From contig JAPOVO010000274.1 in NCBI GenBank assembly GCA_026708165.1, positions 1-6,161 on the forward strand: a stretch of DNA of 6,161 nt. The letters run 5' to 3'. Position numbers and translations under genes: made by a program. The notes under the pieces are model-generated. The model saw nothing but the letters and a program-made list of their open reading frames with translations. It did no database searches and was not told the origin of the DNA. Every line of letters starts with the position of its first letter. Positions within the stretch are counted from its first letter, which is position 1. The DNA comes from Chloroflexota bacterium (GTDB taxonomy: Bacteria > Chloroflexota > UBA11872 > VXNJ01). This document shows, piece after piece, positions 5,665 through 6,161 of this stretch.

Positions 5665-6161
5665 TCCGATTCCCCCCGGTCGGGCAGATACCGCGCCATC
5701 AGCTCGGCGAGATGGAGGACCTCAAGGTCGCTCCCCCTGGCCTTAAGACCGCCTCTCATCTGCATGATGCAGCCGGGATTGTCGGTAACGATGATTTCGG
5801 CTTGGGTGTCTCCGGCACGGCTGAGCTTCCGGTCGAGGAGCCGCGACGACACGTCCGGGTGGTCGAACGAGAACGTCCCCCCGAACCCGCAGCACATATT
5901 TGAATCGGTCATCTCGGTCAGGTTCAATCCCATAACGTCCCGGATGATCCGGCGTTGCTCGTCTTTGACGCCGAGCACGTTGTTCGTCTGGCAGGCGTCG
6001 TGATACGTGATCTTGGGACCAATTCCGGCGGCGGGAACTGACCCTTCGGGAAGCTTGGCCGCTCGTTCCAGGAAGCCGGTAAAGTCGACGACGCGATCCG
6101 ACTACCGCTGAGCGCGCTCCAGCCAGTCCGGCTCGTCACGCAACAGATGAGGGTAATCGTC
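5661..6161 (-). pseudogene. LutA/GlcF-type (Fe-S)-binding oxidoreductase subunit, partial and interrupted by an in-frame TAG
   Basis: The reading frame entering from the right edge encodes the C-terminal Cys-rich (CCG) domain of the LutA/GlcF/GlpC family, subunits that pass electrons during lactate, glycolate or glycerol-3-phosphate oxidation. Numbering from base 6161, it shows DDYPHLLRDEPDWLERAQR, then TAG at codon 20 (6102-6104). It then continues in the same frame with SDRVVDFTGFLE, ITYHDACQ (Cys57), SNMCCGFGGTFSF (Cys90, Cys91), TDNPGCIMQ (Cys131) and GSDLEVLHLAELMARYLPD. Homology-like sequence on both sides of the stop, without a frame shift, points to a nonsense change or a base-calling error; TTG (Leu) would suit the position. 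The only in-frame restart is GTG 5978, giving 105 residues that lack the first CCG cysteine, so that fragment is unlikely to work. The stop at 5661-5663 overlaps the MFS stop. The N-terminal part lies outside the window. Confidence 0.8.
6102..6104 (-). other. Premature in-frame TAG in the LutA-like gene
   Basis: On the minus strand the codon series reads CGG-TAG-TCG, inside an amphipathic stretch (WLERAQR, stop, SDRVVDF) that in relatives is a continuous helix. TAG is also the normal stop of the VOC, amidohydrolase and MFS genes here, so genome-wide reassignment of TAG is not supported. Confidence 0.8.

Noticed and set aside
1..6161. Defence system, mobile element, CRISPR array, tRNA or attachment site
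   Set aside because: Reading both strands shows no repeat arrays, transposase or integrase motifs, tRNA-like folds or long direct repeats; the window is filled with metabolic genes.

Overview
This is a GC-rich (roughly 60 % by eye), densely coding bacterial window with short gaps, GTG starts mixed with ATG, and recognisable Shine-Dalgarno (SD) sequences. It reads as chromosomal metabolic DNA. The gene style (IlvD of the actinobacterial/Chloroflexota-like form, amidohydrolase-2 and VOC enzymes, a LutA-like Fe-S protein) would fit a Chloroflexota or related environmental lineage. That is a family-resemblance guess; no marker gene is present to settle it. I see no phage, transposon, CRISPR, tRNA, rRNA or defence genes.

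Layout: positions 1-2147 hold a tight plus-strand run: the C-terminus of a phytoene-dehydrogenase-like FAD oxidoreductase (cut by the window edge), a 106-residue uncharacterised protein, a VOC/glyoxalase-fold enzyme starting inside the previous stop codon (TAATG), and an amidohydrolase-2 enzyme. After 71 bases comes ilvD (dihydroxy-acid dehydratase, 2219-3904), possibly read from the same transcript. Converging on it from the minus strand is a short L-rhamnose-mutarotase family gene (3926-4264). A 143-base divergent gap separates that gene from a plus-strand 12-TM MFS transporter (4408-5664). The MFS gene ends in a CTAG that is also the stop of a convergent minus-strand LutA/GlcF-type Fe-S oxidoreductase subunit, which runs off the right edge.

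How they may work together: the mutarotase, the MFS carrier and the LutA-like subunit (a family that oxidises lactate or glycolate, and lactate is an end product of some deoxy-sugar routes) could form part of a deoxyhexose-use neighbourhood. The amidohydrolase and VOC enzyme look catabolic but have no assignable substrate. The most concrete oddity is an in-frame TAG in the LutA-like gene at 6102-6104, with good family homology on both sides. It suggests a nonsense mutation or a sequence error. I did not find convincing evidence of a wholly new system.
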